In this document: piece after piece, positions 1 to 9,449 of the stretch | How the letters are laid out: the number at the start of each line of letters is the position of its first letter | How positions within the stretch are numbered: the first letter of the stretch is position 1 | Source of the DNA: Streptomyces malachitofuscus | GTDB taxonomy: Bacteria; Actinomycetota; Actinomycetes; Streptomycetales; Streptomycetaceae | Length of the DNA stretch: 64,000 bases | Assembly: GCF_014650055.1 (NCBI RefSeq) | Contig: NZ_BMUF01000006.1 | Span: 372,001-436,000 of the forward strand | Direction of reading: 5' to 3' | Notes under the pieces: model-generated | Told to the model about the DNA's origin: nothing | Seen by the model: the letters and a program-made list of their open reading frames with translations, nothing else | Database searches by the model: none | Made by a program: the position numbers and the translations under genes

Positions 1-410
1 ACGGCTACATGTTCAGCAAGAAGGCCTCACCCGAGCAGATCCGCGCCGGTCTCAAGTGGCTCGACCACATGTTCCTCACCCCCGGTGACGGCTTCCTCGG
101 CGACTACGCCCGCGCCAAGAAGAACGACGCGCCCGTCGGCCTGCCCGAGCCCCGCCTGTTCACCGGCGCCGCCGACGCCAAGGACCAGCAGGTCAAGCAG
201 GCCAACGCCAATGTCCCGGTGGAGAACTACCAGGCCTTCCTCGACGGCAACCAGAAGCTGGAGATGAAGATCGAGCCGCCGCACGCCCAGCAGCTCTACT
301 CCGTCCTCGACGGCGTCGTCTCCGCCGTCCTCACCAAGGAGGACGCGGACATCGACCGGCTCCTCGAGGACGCCTCCGGCAAGATCGACGGCATCCTGGC
401 CCGGGGCTGA
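1..410 (+). CDS. Sugar ABC transporter substrate-binding protein (C-terminal part only)
   Basis: The last 135 or so residues of an extracytoplasmic sugar-binding protein; the start lies before the window. The reading frame is open from base 3 to the TGA at 408-410. The residues fit the C-terminal lobe of family 1 binding proteins: mixed helices, an APVGLPEPRLFTG stretch and a final amphipathic helix ending DGILARG. The strongest support is context, because a MalF-type permease starts 3 bases downstream and a MalG-type permease follows, so this should be the ligand-capturing lipoprotein of the importer. The neighbouring GH13 and GH87 genes suggest alpha-glucan oligosaccharides as ligand, which is inference. 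Ligand-binding residues cannot be judged from this fragment. Confidence 0.75.
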   Translation, partial: GYMFSKKASPEQIRAGLKWLDHMFLTPGDGFLGDYARAKKNDAPVGLPEPRLFTGAADAKDQQVKQANANVPVENYQAFLDGNQKLEMKIEPPHAQQLYSVLDGVVSAVLTKEDADIDRLLEDASGKIDGILARG

Positions 411-413
411 CCG

Positions 414-1367
414 GTGACGAAGACGGTTGAACGGCCCGCCGCGGCCGTGCGGGTCCGACCGGTGAAGGCGCCGTCCCCGGCAGGGGACCGGGGACGGCGC
501 CGCGTCACCGACCATCTGCGCGCCTACGGCTTCCTCCTCGGCGGACTCGTCTGCTTCGCCCTGTTCTCCTGGTACCCGGCGATCCGCGCCATCGTGATCG
601 CCTTCCAGAAGTACACCCCGGGCTCGGACCCCGAATGGGTCGGCACCGCCAACTTCACCCGGGTCCTGAACGACCCCGAGTTCGGCGCGGCCTGGCGCAA
701 CACGCTCACCTTCACCCTGCTCGCCCTGCTGATCGGGTTCGCGATCCCCTTCGTCCTGGCCCTCGTGCTCAACGAACTCCGGCACGCCAAGGCCTTCTTC
801 CGGGTCGTCGTCTACCTCCCGGTGATGATCCCGCCGGTGGTCAGCGCCCTGCTGTGGAAGTGGTTCTACGACCCGGGCTCCGGCCTCGCCAACGAGGCAC
901 TGCGCTTCCTGCACCTGCCCACGTCCAACTGGTCCAACGGCGCCGACACCGCGCTGATCTCCCTGGTCGTCGTCGCCACCTGGGCCAACATGGGCGGCAC
1001 CGTGCTCATCTACCTGGCCGCGCTCCAGTCCATCCCCGGCGAGCTGTACGAGGCCGCCGAGCTGGACGGCGCGAGCCTGCTCCAGCGCATCCGCCACGTG
1101 ACGATCCCGCAGACCAGATTCGTGATCCTCATGCTGATGCTGCTCCAGATCATCGCGACCATGCAGGTGTTCACCGAACCCTTCGTGATCACCGGCGGCG
1201 GCCCGGAGAACGCCACCGTGACCGTGCTCTACCTCATCTACAAGTACGCCTTCCTCTACAACGACTTCGGCGGCGCCTGCGCGCTCAGCGTGATGCTCCT
1301 CGCCCTGCTCGGCGCCTTCTCCGCCGTCTACCTCCGCCTCACCCGCTCCGGAGAGGAGGCCGCATGA
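414..1367 (+). CDS. Sugar ABC transporter permease, MalF type
   Basis: Inner-membrane subunit of a carbohydrate importer, 317 residues. The GTG start lies 3 bases after the binding-protein stop. A basic cytoplasmic N-terminus is followed by about six hydrophobic segments. Near residue 212 it carries the EAA loop (EAAELDGASLLQRI...P), the docking site for the ATPase in this family. The next permease starts on the overlapping ATGA, so the two are translationally coupled. No ATPase gene is present in the cluster. In Streptomyces, sugar importers of this class commonly share the MsiK ATPase encoded elsewhere, which I infer here. Confidence 0.93.
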   Translation: MTKTVERPAAAVRVRPVKAPSPAGDRGRRRVTDHLRAYGFLLGGLVCFALFSWYPAIRAIVIAFQKYTPGSDPEWVGTANFTRVLNDPEFGAAWRNTLTFTLLALLIGFAIPFVLALVLNELRHAKAFFRVVVYLPVMIPPVVSALLWKWFYDPGSGLANEALRFLHLPTSNWSNGADTALISLVVVATWANMGGTVLIYLAALQSIPGELYEAAELDGASLLQRIRHVTIPQTRFVILMLMLLQIIATMQVFTEPFVITGGGPENATVTVLYLIYKYAFLYNDFGGACALSVMLLALLGAFSAVYLRLTRSGEEAA

Positions 1368-2227
1368 GCAGCACCCGCACCCTCGTCTCCCCGGCCGTCC
1401 TGGCCCGCCCCCGCGGCCGGGCCGTCTACTGGACGGTGTTCACCGGCATCGTCGTGCTCTTCGCCCTCGCCTTCCTCTTCCCCGTCTACTGGATGGCGAG
1501 CGGAGCGATGAAGTCACCCGACGAGGTGGCCCGCACACCCCCGACCCTCGTCCCGGAGAGCTGGAGCACCAGCGGCTACACCGACGCCTGGGAACTGATG
1601 CAGCTGCCCACCCACCTGTGGAACACGGTGGTGCAGGCGGCCGGCGCCTGGTTCTTCCAGCTGGTGTTCTGCACGGCCGCCGCCTACGCCCTGTCCAAGC
1701 TGCGGCCCGCCTTCGGCAAGCTGATCCTCGGCGGCATCCTCGCCACCCTGATGGTGCCGGCCCAGGCCCTGGTCGTACCGAAGTACCTGACCGTCGCGGA
1801 CCTGGGACTGCTCAACGATCCGCTCGCCATCTGGCTGCCCGCCGTCGCCAACGCCTTCAACCTGTACCTGCTCAAGCGGTTCTTCGACCAGTTGCCCAAG
1901 GACGTGCTCGAGGCCGCCGAGATCGACGGTGCGGGGAAGCTGCGCACCCTGTGGTCGATCGTGCTGCCGATGTCGCGTCCGGTGCTCGGCGTGGTGTCGA
2001 TCTTCGCGCTGGTCGCCGTGTGGCAGGACTTCCTGTGGCCGCTGATGGTCTTCTCCGACACCGGCAAACAGCCGATCAGCGTGGCCCTGGTCCAACTGTC
2101 GCAGAACATCCAGCTGACCGTGCTCATCGCCGCGATGGTGATCGCCAGCATCCCCATGGTCGCGCTGTTCCTCGTCTTCCAGCGGCACATCATCGCCGGA
2201 ATCAGCGCGGGCAGCACCAAGGGCTGA
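1364..2227 (+). CDS. Sugar ABC transporter permease, MalG type
   Basis: Second inner-membrane subunit of the importer, 287 residues. The ATG overlaps the TGA of the preceding permease (ATGA) and follows a GAGAGGAGG ribosome binding site; the open frame reaches further upstream but that part is out-of-frame shadow. There are six predicted membrane segments and a clear EAA loop (EAAEIDGAGKLRTL...LP) near residue 185. It should pair with the upstream MalF-type subunit. The operon continues into the GH13 gene 39 bases downstream, tying uptake to cytoplasmic cleavage of the sugar. Confidence 0.93.
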   Translation: MSSTRTLVSPAVLARPRGRAVYWTVFTGIVVLFALAFLFPVYWMASGAMKSPDEVARTPPTLVPESWSTSGYTDAWELMQLPTHLWNTVVQAAGAWFFQLVFCTAAAYALSKLRPAFGKLILGGILATLMVPAQALVVPKYLTVADLGLLNDPLAIWLPAVANAFNLYLLKRFFDQLPKDVLEAAEIDGAGKLRTLWSIVLPMSRPVLGVVSIFALVAVWQDFLWPLMVFSDTGKQPISVALVQLSQNIQLTVLIAAMVIASIPMVALFLVFQRHIIAGISAGSTKG

Positions 2228-2266
2228 CACCGCACCTCATCCACACCAGAGAGAAAGGCACGCACC

Positions 2267-3850
2267 GTGGGACAGCCCACCCCTGCCCGAAGCGACGACT
2301 GGTGGCGCTCCGCCGTCATCTACCAGGTGTACGTCCGCAGCTTCGCCGACGGCGACGGCGACGGCACCGGCGACCTCGCGGGAGTCCGCGCCGGACTCGC
2401 CTACCTCGCCGAACTCGGCGTCGACGCCCTGTGGTTCAACCCCTGGTACCTGTCCCCGATGAAGGACGGCGGTTACGACGTCGCCGACTACCGGGTGATC
2501 GACCCGGCCTTCGGCACCCTCGCCGAGGCGGAGAAGCTCATCGCCGAGGCACGGGAACTGGGCATCCGCACCATCGTCGACATCGTGCCCAACCACGTCT
2601 CCGACCAGCACCCCTGGTTCCGGGCGGCGCTCGCGGGCGGCCCCGAGCGGGAGCTGTTCCACTTCCGCCCCGGCCGCGGCGTGAACGGTGAACTCCCGCC
2701 GAACGACTGGCAGTCCGAGTTCGGCGGCCCCGCCTGGACCAGACTGCCCGACGGCGCCTGGTACCTCCACCTGTTCGCCCCCGAGCAGCCCGACCTCAAC
2801 TGGGCACACCCCGCCGTCCGCCAGGAACACGAGGACATCCTGCGCTTCTGGTTCGAGCGGGGCGTGGCCGGCGTGCGCATCGACTCCGCCGCGCTGCCGG
2901 TGAAGGACCCCCGGCTGCCGGACTTCGTGGCGGGCCGCGATCCGCACCCCTACCTCGACCGCGACGAACTCCACGACATCTACCGGGGCTGGCGGGCGGT
3001 CGCCGACGAGTACGGCGCCGTGTTCGTCGGCGAGGTCTGGCTCCCCGACACCGAACGCTTCGCCCGCTACCTGCGCCCCGACGAACTGCACACCGCGTTC
3101 AACTTCTCCTTCATGACCTGCCCCTGGGAGGCGGCGCGACTGCGTGCCTCCATCGACGAGACGCTGGCCGAGCACGCCCCCGTCGGCGCCCCCGCCACCT
3201 GGGTGCTGTGCAACCACGACGTCACCCGCACGGTCACCCGCTACGGCCGCGCCGACACCGGCTTCGACTTCGCCACCAAGGCCTTCGGCACCCCGACCGA
3301 CCTGGCCCTCGGTACCCACCGGGCCCGCGCCGCCGCCCTGCTCTCCCTCGCTCTGCCCGGCGCGGTCTACGTCTACCAGGGCGAGGAACTCGGCCTGCCC
3401 GAGGCGGACATCCCGCTCGACCGCATCGAGGACCCCATGCACGCCCGCTCCGGGGGCACCGATCCCGGACGCGACGGATGCCGGGTGCCGCTGCCGTGGA
3501 CGGCCGGCGCACCGCACGCCGGTTTCGGCGGCGAACCGTGGCTGCCGCAGCCCGCCGACTGGGCGTCGTACGCGGCCGACCGGCAGGCCCGCGACCCCGG
3601 CTCGATGCTCGCCCTGTACCGCGAGGCGATCCGCCTGCGTCCCGTCTTCGGCACCGGCCCGCTCACCTGGCTGCCCACCCCCGACGGCGTACTCGCCTTC
3701 ACCCGCGCGGACGGCGGCGCCGTCTGCGCGGTGAACCTCGCGGACGCGCCCGCCGCGCTCCCCGCCCACACCGCACTCCTTCTCGGCAGCGGCCCGCTCA
3801 CGGACGACGGACGGCTGCCGAAGGACACCGCGGTCTGGCTGCGCGCCTGA
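2267..3850 (+). CDS. GH13 family alpha-glucosidase-like enzyme (cytoplasmic)
   Basis: A 527-residue glycoside hydrolase of the alpha-amylase superfamily, starting at GTG after GAGAAAGG. The conserved regions occur in order: DIVPNH, the nucleophile region GVRIDS (Asp206), the acid/base region VFVGEVW (Glu256) and the transition-state Asp in CNHDVTRT (Asp318). QGEELG near residue 370 is typical of oligo-1,6-glucosidase and alpha-glucosidase subfamilies. There is no signal peptide, so it should act on sugars brought in by the adjacent importer. Its position before a GH87-type alpha-1,3-glucanase suggests nigero-oligosaccharides as substrate, but linkage specificity cannot be read from these motifs. 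Trehalose synthase or sucrose hydrolase activity is a less likely alternative. Confidence 0.9.
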   Translation: MGQPTPARSDDWWRSAVIYQVYVRSFADGDGDGTGDLAGVRAGLAYLAELGVDALWFNPWYLSPMKDGGYDVADYRVIDPAFGTLAEAEKLIAEARELGIRTIVDIVPNHVSDQHPWFRAALAGGPERELFHFRPGRGVNGELPPNDWQSEFGGPAWTRLPDGAWYLHLFAPEQPDLNWAHPAVRQEHEDILRFWFERGVAGVRIDSAALPVKDPRLPDFVAGRDPHPYLDRDELHDIYRGWRAVADEYGAVFVGEVWLPDTERFARYLRPDELHTAFNFSFMTCPWEAARLRASIDETLAEHAPVGAPATWVLCNHDVTRTVTRYGRADTGFDFATKAFGTPTDLALGTHRARAAALLSLALPGAVYVYQGEELGLPEADIPLDRIEDPMHARSGGTDPGRDGCRVPLPWTAGAPHAGFGGEPWLPQPADWASYAADRQARDPGSMLALYREAIRLRPVFGTGPLTWLPTPDGVLAFTRADGGAVCAVNLADAPAALPAHTALLLGSGPLTDDGRLPKDTAVWLRA

Positions 3851-3897
3851 GACCGCACCCGCTCGTTCCCGCACCCCCACACCGAAGGGATCAGCAC

Positions 3898-6063
3898 ATG
3901 AGCACCTCCAGAGCCGTCGGACGCGCCCCCGCCATCGCCACGGCGGTGGCCCTGGCCGCCGGCACCCTCGTGGCCCTCGCGCCCGCCCCCGCCCACGCCG
4001 CCGCCGGTGCCACGCTCCCCTTCACCTCGGTCGAGGCCGAGTCGGCCGTCACCACCGGCAGCAGGATCGGCCCCGACCACACCCAGGGCACCCTCGCCTC
4101 CGAGGCCTCCGGACGCCGGGCCGTACGCCTCGACGCCGGTCAGCGGGTCGAGTTCACCGTCCCGGGCGCGGCCAACGCCGTGAACGTCGCCTACAGCGTG
4201 CCCGACGGCCGCTCCGGCACGCTCGACGTGTACGTCAACGGCCAGAAGCTGGCGCAGACCCTCCCGGTGACCTCCAAGTACTCCTACGTGGACACCCCCT
4301 GGATCCCGGGCGCCAGAACCCACCACTTCTACGCCAACGCCCGGATGCTGCTGGGCCGCGACGTCCAGGCGGGCGACAAGGTCGCCTTCCAGGCGACGGG
4401 CGTGCCCGTCACCGTGGACGTCGCCGACTTCGAGCATGCGGCCGCCCCCGCCGGGCGGCCCGCGGGCTCCGTCTCCGTGACCGACAAGGGAGCCGACCCC
4501 AGCGGACAGGGCGACTCCACCCAGGCCTTCCGCGAGGCCATCGCCGCCGCGCAAGGGGGAGTGGTGTGGATCCCGCCGGGCGAGTACCGGCTCACCTCCT
4601 CCCTCGCCGGCGTCCAGAACGTCACACTGCGCGGCGCGGGCCACTGGCACTCGATCGTCCGCACCTCACGCTTCATCGACCAGCAGAGCTCCTCCGGCAA
4701 CGTCCACATCCGGGACTTCGCGGTCATCGGCGAGGTCACCGAACGCGTCGACTCCAGCCCCGACAACTTCGTCAACGGCTCCCTCGGCCCGAACTCCTCC
4801 GTCTCCGGCATGTGGCTCCAGCACCTCAAGGTGGGCCTCTGGCTGACCGGAACCAACGACAACCTCGTCGTCGAGAACAACCGGTTCCTCGACATGACCG
4901 CGGACGGCCTCAACCTCAACGGCAACGCGCGCGGAGTGACGGTCCGCAACAACTTCCTCCGCAACCAGGGCGACGACGCCCTCGCCATGTGGTCCCTGCA
5001 CGCGCCGAACACGAACAGCACCTTCGAGAACAACACCGTCTCCCAGCCCAACCTCGCCAACGGCATCGCGATCTACGGCGGGACCGACATCACCGTCCGG
5101 AACAACCTGGTCAGCGACACCAACGCCCTCGGCAGCGGCATCGCGATCTCCAACCAGAAGTTCCTCGACCCCTTCCACCCGCTGGCCGGCACCATCTCGG
5201 TCGACGGCAACACCCTGGTGCGCACCGGCGCCATGAACCCCAACTGGAACCATCCGATGGCCGCCCTGCGCGTCGACCCGTACGACAGCCCGATCGAGGC
5301 GCAGGTGAGGATCACCGACACCACCATCACCGACAGCCCCTACAGCGCCTTCGAGTTCGTCTCCGGCAGCGGACGCGGACACGCCGCCCGGAACATCACC
5401 GTCGACGGCGCCACCGTGAACAAGGTCGGCACGGTCGTCGTCCAGGCCGAGACGCAGGGCGCCGCCACCTTCCGCGACGTCACCGCGACGGACGTCGGAT
5501 CGGCCGGCGTCTACAACTGTCCCTACCCGTCCGGTTCCGGCACGTTCACCGTCACCGACGGCGGCGGCAACTCGGGGTGGGACAGCACCTGGTCGGACTG
5601 CTCCACCTGGCCCGAGCCCGGCCAGGGCAGCCCCGACCCGGACCCCGGCCGCAACCTCGCCCAGGGACGCCCGGCCACGGCGACCGGTTCCCAGGACGTC
5701 TACACGCCCGGCAAGGCCGTCGACGGCGACCCGAACAGCTACTGGGAGTCCGCCAACCACGCCTTCCCCCAGTCGCTGACCGTCGACCTCGGCTCCCGGC
5801 AGCCCGTGCGCCGGCTGGTGCTGAAACTGCCGCCGCAGGCCGTCTGGCAGGCGCGCACCCAGACCCTGTCCGTGCAGGGCAGCACCGACGGGAGCGCGTA
5901 CTCCACGGTGGTCCCCTCGCGCGACTACCGCTTCGACCCCGCCACCGGCAACACCGTGACGATCCCGGTCACCGGCGACCTCCGTCACGTCCGGCTGCAC
6001 GTCACGGGCAACACGGGCTGGCCGGCGGCCCAGTTCAGCGAGGTGGAGGCGTATCTTTCCTGA
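3898..6063 (+). CDS. Secreted GH87-type alpha-1,3-glucanase (mutanase/mycodextranase) with discoidin domain
   Basis: A 721-residue exported protein; the ATG follows GAAGGGA. Residues 1 to about 33 are a signal peptide ending AHA/AA. Residues about 38-180 form a beta-sandwich carbohydrate-binding-like region. Residues about 185-570 form a right-handed beta-helix rich in Asn-ladder turns, and the last 130 residues (RNLAQGRPATATGS onward) are an F5/8-type discoidin domain. The core has TADGLN with Asp336 and QGDDALA with Asp359/Asp360. This 23/24-residue spacing matches the three catalytic aspartates I recall for GH87 alpha-1,3-glucanases. It probably cuts fungal cell-wall or dental-type alpha-1,3-glucan outside the cell, feeding the upstream importer and GH13 enzyme. 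Its 3' end overlaps the convergent ABC ATPase gene by 29 bases. Confidence 0.82.
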   Translation: MSTSRAVGRAPAIATAVALAAGTLVALAPAPAHAAAGATLPFTSVEAESAVTTGSRIGPDHTQGTLASEASGRRAVRLDAGQRVEFTVPGAANAVNVAYSVPDGRSGTLDVYVNGQKLAQTLPVTSKYSYVDTPWIPGARTHHFYANARMLLGRDVQAGDKVAFQATGVPVTVDVADFEHAAAPAGRPAGSVSVTDKGADPSGQGDSTQAFREAIAAAQGGVVWIPPGEYRLTSSLAGVQNVTLRGAGHWHSIVRTSRFIDQQSSSGNVHIRDFAVIGEVTERVDSSPDNFVNGSLGPNSSVSGMWLQHLKVGLWLTGTNDNLVVENNRFLDMTADGLNLNGNARGVTVRNNFLRNQGDDALAMWSLHAPNTNSTFENNTVSQPNLANGIAIYGGTDITVRNNLVSDTNALGSGIAISNQKFLDPFHPLAGTISVDGNTLVRTGAMNPNWNHPMAALRVDPYDSPIEAQVRITDTTITDSPYSAFEFVSGSGRGHAARNITVDGATVNKVGTVVVQAETQGAATFRDVTATDVGSAGVYNCPYPSGSGTFTVTDGGGNSGWDSTWSDCSTWPEPGQGSPDPDPGRNLAQGRPATATGSQDVYTPGKAVDGDPNSYWESANHAFPQSLTVDLGSRQPVRRLVLKLPPQAVWQARTQTLSVQGSTDGSAYSTVVPSRDYRFDPATGNTVTIPVTGDLRHVRLHVTGNTGWPAAQFSEVEAYLS

Positions 6064-6838
6064 CCGGGCCCGCTCCGCGCTTCGCCGCCTGGATCTGCTC
6101 GTACACATGGGTCCGCAACTCGGCGAAGCGCGGTGCCACCCGCGTGGTCAACTGGTCCCGCTCGTCCGGCAGATCCACCTTCAGCTGCTCCCGCACCACG
6201 GTGGGGGAGGCCGACAGCACGATCACCCGCTCGCCGAGATACACCGCCTCGTCGATGTCATGGGTGACGAACAGGACCGTGATCCCGCGCTCCCGCCACA
6301 ACCGCCGCACCAGGTCCTCCAGATCGGCGCGGGTCTGCGCGTCCACCGCCGCGAACGGCTCGTCCATCAGCAGCACCTCCGGCTCGTACGCCAGCGCCCG
6401 CGCGATCGCCACCCGCTGCTGCATCCCGCCGGACAGCTGCCAGGGATACGCCCCGGCCGCGTCCGCGAGCCCCACCGAGGCGAGGGCGTCCGCGACCAGC
6501 TCGCGCCGCCGTGACCTGCTCAGGTCCTTCTGCTTCAAAGGCAGTTCGACGTTCTGGCCGACCCGCATCCAGGGGAAGAGGCTGCGCCCGTACTCCTGGA
6601 AGACGAACGCCATGCCTGGTGGCGGCCCGTCCACCTTCCGCCCGGCCAGGAACACCTCTCCGGCGGTCGGTTCGAGCAGCCCGCCCACGCACTTCAGCAG
6701 GGTCGTCTTGCCGCAGCCCGACGGGCCGACCAGACACACCAGTTCCCCGGCCGCCACGGTGAACGTCAGATCGCGCACGGCCTCGGTCCGCCGCCCCGAT
6801 CCCTCGTAGACCTTCCGCAGGCCACGTACGTCGAGCAT
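6035..6838 (-). CDS. ABC transporter ATP-binding protein, taurine/nitrate/sulfonate (SsuB/TauB) type
   Basis: A 267-residue cytoplasmic ATPase. Walker A is GPSGCGKTTLL, the signature is LSGGMQQR, Walker B is LLMDEPF and the switch histidine is in LFVTHD. The ATG at 6838 follows AAAGGGCGG and comes 20 bases after the upstream permease stop. It is the last gene of the importer operon read from about 9443. The family includes taurine, alkanesulfonate, nitrate, phthalate and pyrimidine-precursor importers, so the sequence alone does not fix the substrate. Confidence 0.93.
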   Translation of the reverse strand: MLDVRGLRKVYEGSGRRTEAVRDLTFTVAAGELVCLVGPSGCGKTTLLKCVGGLLEPTAGEVFLAGRKVDGPPPGMAFVFQEYGRSLFPWMRVGQNVELPLKQKDLSRSRRRELVADALASVGLADAAGAYPWQLSGGMQQRVAIARALAYEPEVLLMDEPFAAVDAQTRADLEDLVRRLWRERGITVLFVTHDIDEAVYLGERVIVLSASPTVVREQLKVDLPDERDQLTTRVAPRFAELRTHVYEQIQAAKRGAGPVRKDTPPPR

Positions 6839-6858
6839 GGACCGCCCTTTCAGGAGTT

Positions 6859-7638
6859 TCACCGGGACCGCCGGGCGGCGGTGCGCAGACCGTGGTACCA
6901 GCCGAGCGCCCGCCGCTCGGCCCACCGGAAGAGGACCGAGAGAACGAAGCCCAGCAGACCGAGCAGCAGGATTCCGGTCCACATGTCGGGGATGGCGAAG
7001 GAACGCTGGAACTGCACGATGGTGAACCCGAGGCCGTTGCTGGCCGCGAACATCTCGCTGATCACCATGAGGATGATCCCGATCGACAGGGCCTGCCGCA
7101 GCCCCGCGAAGATCTGCGGACCCGCCGCCGGCAGCACCACGTCCTTCAGTCGCGCGGCGCCCGTGATGCCGTAGGAGCGGGCGGTCTCGGTCATCACCGC
7201 GTCGACCGCGCGGACGCCCTCGACCGTGTTGAGCAGCACCGGCCAGACACAGCCGCTCGCGATGACGACGACCTTCATGGTGTCGCCGATGCCCGCGAAC
7301 AGCATGATCACCGGCACCAGCACCGGCGGCGGCACGGCCCGCAGGAACTCCAGCACCGGTTCGCACACCGCCCGCACCCGGCGGTAGGAGCCGATCAGGG
7401 TGCCCAGGGCGACACCGGCGACCGCAGCCAGCACCCAGCCCGTCGTGAGCCGGAGCACGCTCGGCAGGACGTCACCGCGCCACCGCTCGCCGGTCCACAC
7501 GTCCGGGAAGGACTCCAGGATCGTGCCGAGCGGCGGCCAGTACACATCCTCGCTGCCGGCCGAGGACACCCACCAGACGGCCACCAGCAGCGCGGGCAGG
7601 GCGAGTACGAACACCAGCCGCAACAGCAGCCCTCTCAC
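6859..7638 (-). CDS. ABC transporter permease, SsuC type (subunit 2)
   Basis: A 259-residue membrane protein of the BPD_transp_1 family. GTG start 7638 overlaps the TGA of the preceding permease (GTGA). Six hydrophobic segments are visible, with the EAA-like cytoplasmic loop TARSYGITGAARLKDVVLP. Two different permeases in tandem imply a heterodimeric channel, unlike the homodimeric SsuC of E. coli. The partner is the gene ending at 7635 and the ATPase is the gene starting at 6838. Confidence 0.92.
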   Translation of the reverse strand: MRGLLLRLVFVLALPALLVAVWWVSSAGSEDVYWPPLGTILESFPDVWTGERWRGDVLPSVLRLTTGWVLAAVAGVALGTLIGSYRRVRAVCEPVLEFLRAVPPPVLVPVIMLFAGIGDTMKVVVIASGCVWPVLLNTVEGVRAVDAVMTETARSYGITGAARLKDVVLPAAGPQIFAGLRQALSIGIILMVISEMFAASNGLGFTIVQFQRSFAIPDMWTGILLLGLLGFVLSVLFRWAERRALGWYHGLRTAARRSR

Positions 7639-8408
7639 ACCGCCACCTCCCCGCGCACCGACTGGTGCCAGGCCAGCGCCCGCCGTTCCACGGTCCGGGC
7701 GCCGACATTGATCAGCAGCCCCAGCAGACCCGTGACGACGATCAGCGCGTACATCTCGGGCACGGCCTGCGAGGTCTGCGCGACGGCGATCCGGGCGCCC
7801 AGCCCGGGTGCGCCGATGACGAGTTCGGCGGTGACCGCGAGGATCAGGGCCACCGCCGCCGCGAGCCGCACCCCCGTCATGACGTACGGCAGCGCGGTCG
7901 GCCACAGCACGTACCGGATCCGCGCCCAGGCGCCCAGGCCGTACGACCGTGCCGTCTCCTCGGCGACCGGGTCGACGTCCTGGACGCCGTAGAGCACCTG
8001 GATGAGCACCTGCCAGAAGGCCGCGTACACGACCAGCAGCAGCACCGACCCCAGCTCGGTGCCGTACAGCAGCACCGCCAGCGGGATCAGCGCGACCGAC
8101 GGGATGGGGCGCAGGAACTCGATGGTGGACGCGGTCGCCTCCCGCAGATACGGCACCACCGACACGAGCACCCCGACGACGATCCCCGCACCGACCGCGA
8201 TCGCCAGGCCCAGCGCCCAGCCGGTGAGGGTGTCGCCGAGCGCGGTCCAGAAGGCGCCGTCCGTGACTTCCGCGCCGAGCGCTTCGGCGATGCGGCTGGT
8301 CGGCGGGAAGTGGTCCTCGCCGACCAGGCCGAGCCGGGGCACCGCCTCGCCCAGGGCGAGGAAGGCCGCGAGCCCGGCCGCGCCGAGGGCGGCGTTGGCG
8401 CCCCTCAC
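7635..8408 (-). CDS. ABC transporter permease, SsuC type (subunit 1)
   Basis: A 257-residue membrane protein of the BPD_transp_1 family. GTG start 8408 overlaps the TGA of the binding-protein gene (GTGA); codons further upstream in this frame belong to a shadow of that gene. The coupling loop is TARSYGLGAWARIRYVLWP. It forms a heteromeric channel with the next permease. Gene order (binding protein, permease, permease, ATPase) and 4-base overlaps indicate one operon. Confidence 0.92.
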   Translation of the reverse strand: MRGANAALGAAGLAAFLALGEAVPRLGLVGEDHFPPTSRIAEALGAEVTDGAFWTALGDTLTGWALGLAIAVGAGIVVGVLVSVVPYLREATASTIEFLRPIPSVALIPLAVLLYGTELGSVLLLVVYAAFWQVLIQVLYGVQDVDPVAEETARSYGLGAWARIRYVLWPTALPYVMTGVRLAAAVALILAVTAELVIGAPGLGARIAVAQTSQAVPEMYALIVVTGLLGLLINVGARTVERRALAWHQSVRGEVAV

Positions 8409-9373
8409 GGCAGCAGCTTGTCCAGGTCCGGCGCCCGCTCGAACAGGCCGTCCGCCTCGCCCAGCTTCGCCAGTTCCTCGATGGCGGCGCGGTTGGGCTC
8501 CGCCGGCCACTTCGGCAGCGTCACCTTCGCCAGCACGTCCGCAGGGATCTTCGTGTACGTGGTGACGATCTCGCGCACCTCGTCCGGGTGGGAGTCGGCG
8601 TAGGCCAGGGACTCCGCGGTGGCCTCCTGGAACTTCTTCACCACCTCGGGGTTCTTCTGCGCGTACTGCGTCGAGGTGAAGTACATGGCGACGGTGAGCT
8701 TCGGGGCTACGTCGATCATGGGGGAGGCGATCTCCCGGCCGCCCTGGTTCTTGATCGTGGCCAGTGCCGGTTCCACCACCATCGCCGCGTCGATCCGCCC
8801 GCCGTCGAGGGCGGCGGGCATCTGGTCGAAGGGCAGCTCGACGAACTCCACCTCGTCCGGGTCGCCGCCCGCCTTGCGCACCGAGGCGCGCACCGCGGTC
8901 TCGTTGATGTTCTTCAGGGTGTTGATGGCGACCTTCTTGCCCTCCAGCTCCTTCGCCGACTTGACCGGGCTGTCGCCCTTGACGGTGAGCGCCTCGAAGT
9001 CCTTGCCCGCCTCACCGGTCGACGCGATGCCGTTCGCCACCGCCTTCACCGGCACGTTGTTGGACTGGGCGATCATCAGCGAGGTCATGTTGGAGAACCC
9101 GAACTCGAACTGGCCGCTGACCACACCGGGCACGATGGCGGCGCCGCCCTGCGCACTGGAGAAGTCCAGCTTCAGTCCGCGCTCGCTGAAGAACCCCTTC
9201 TTCTGACCCAGATACAACGGCGCCACATCGACGATGGGAATGAGCCCCACGGTCACCGTCGTGGTGCCGCCGGAGGAGCCGGCCCCGTCCGATCCGCCGG
9301 AGTCGGACGAGCCGCAGGCGGTCGCGGCGGCGAGGAGGGAGACGGCGGTGAGACCGATGAACAGACGACGCAT
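8405..9373 (-). CDS. ABC transporter substrate-binding lipoprotein, NMT1/SsuA-like
   Basis: A 322-residue lipoprotein. The chosen ATG at 9373 follows CGGGAG and gives a short basic n-region, a hydrophobic core and a lipobox-like ATAC at Cys20. A Ser/Gly-rich linker follows, and the mature part begins VGLIPIVDVAPLYLGQKKGFF, typical of NMT1/SsuA/TauA-fold proteins that bind small anions or aromatics. An upstream in-frame ATG at 9448 would place charged residues before the signal peptide and is less likely. It is the first gene of the importer operon, with a consensus-like promoter 70 bases upstream. The adjacent Rieske oxygenase genes suggest an aromatic or sulfonated ligand. Confidence 0.9.
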   Translation of the reverse strand: MRRLFIGLTAVSLLAAATACGSSDSGGSDGAGSSGGTTTVTVGLIPIVDVAPLYLGQKKGFFSERGLKLDFSSAQGGAAIVPGVVSGQFEFGFSNMTSLMIAQSNNVPVKAVANGIASTGEAGKDFEALTVKGDSPVKSAKELEGKKVAINTLKNINETAVRASVRKAGGDPDEVEFVELPFDQMPAALDGGRIDAAMVVEPALATIKNQGGREIASPMIDVAPKLTVAMYFTSTQYAQKNPEVVKKFQEATAESLAYADSHPDEVREIVTTYTKIPADVLAKVTLPKWPAEPNRAAIEELAKLGEADGLFERAPDLDKLLP

Positions 9374-9449
9374 GAAAGTGACTCCCGCGGTGGGACCGGA
9401 CCGGACGTTCCGAACAGGCTGTGCGCAGAGAGAACACGTGCTGATCAAG

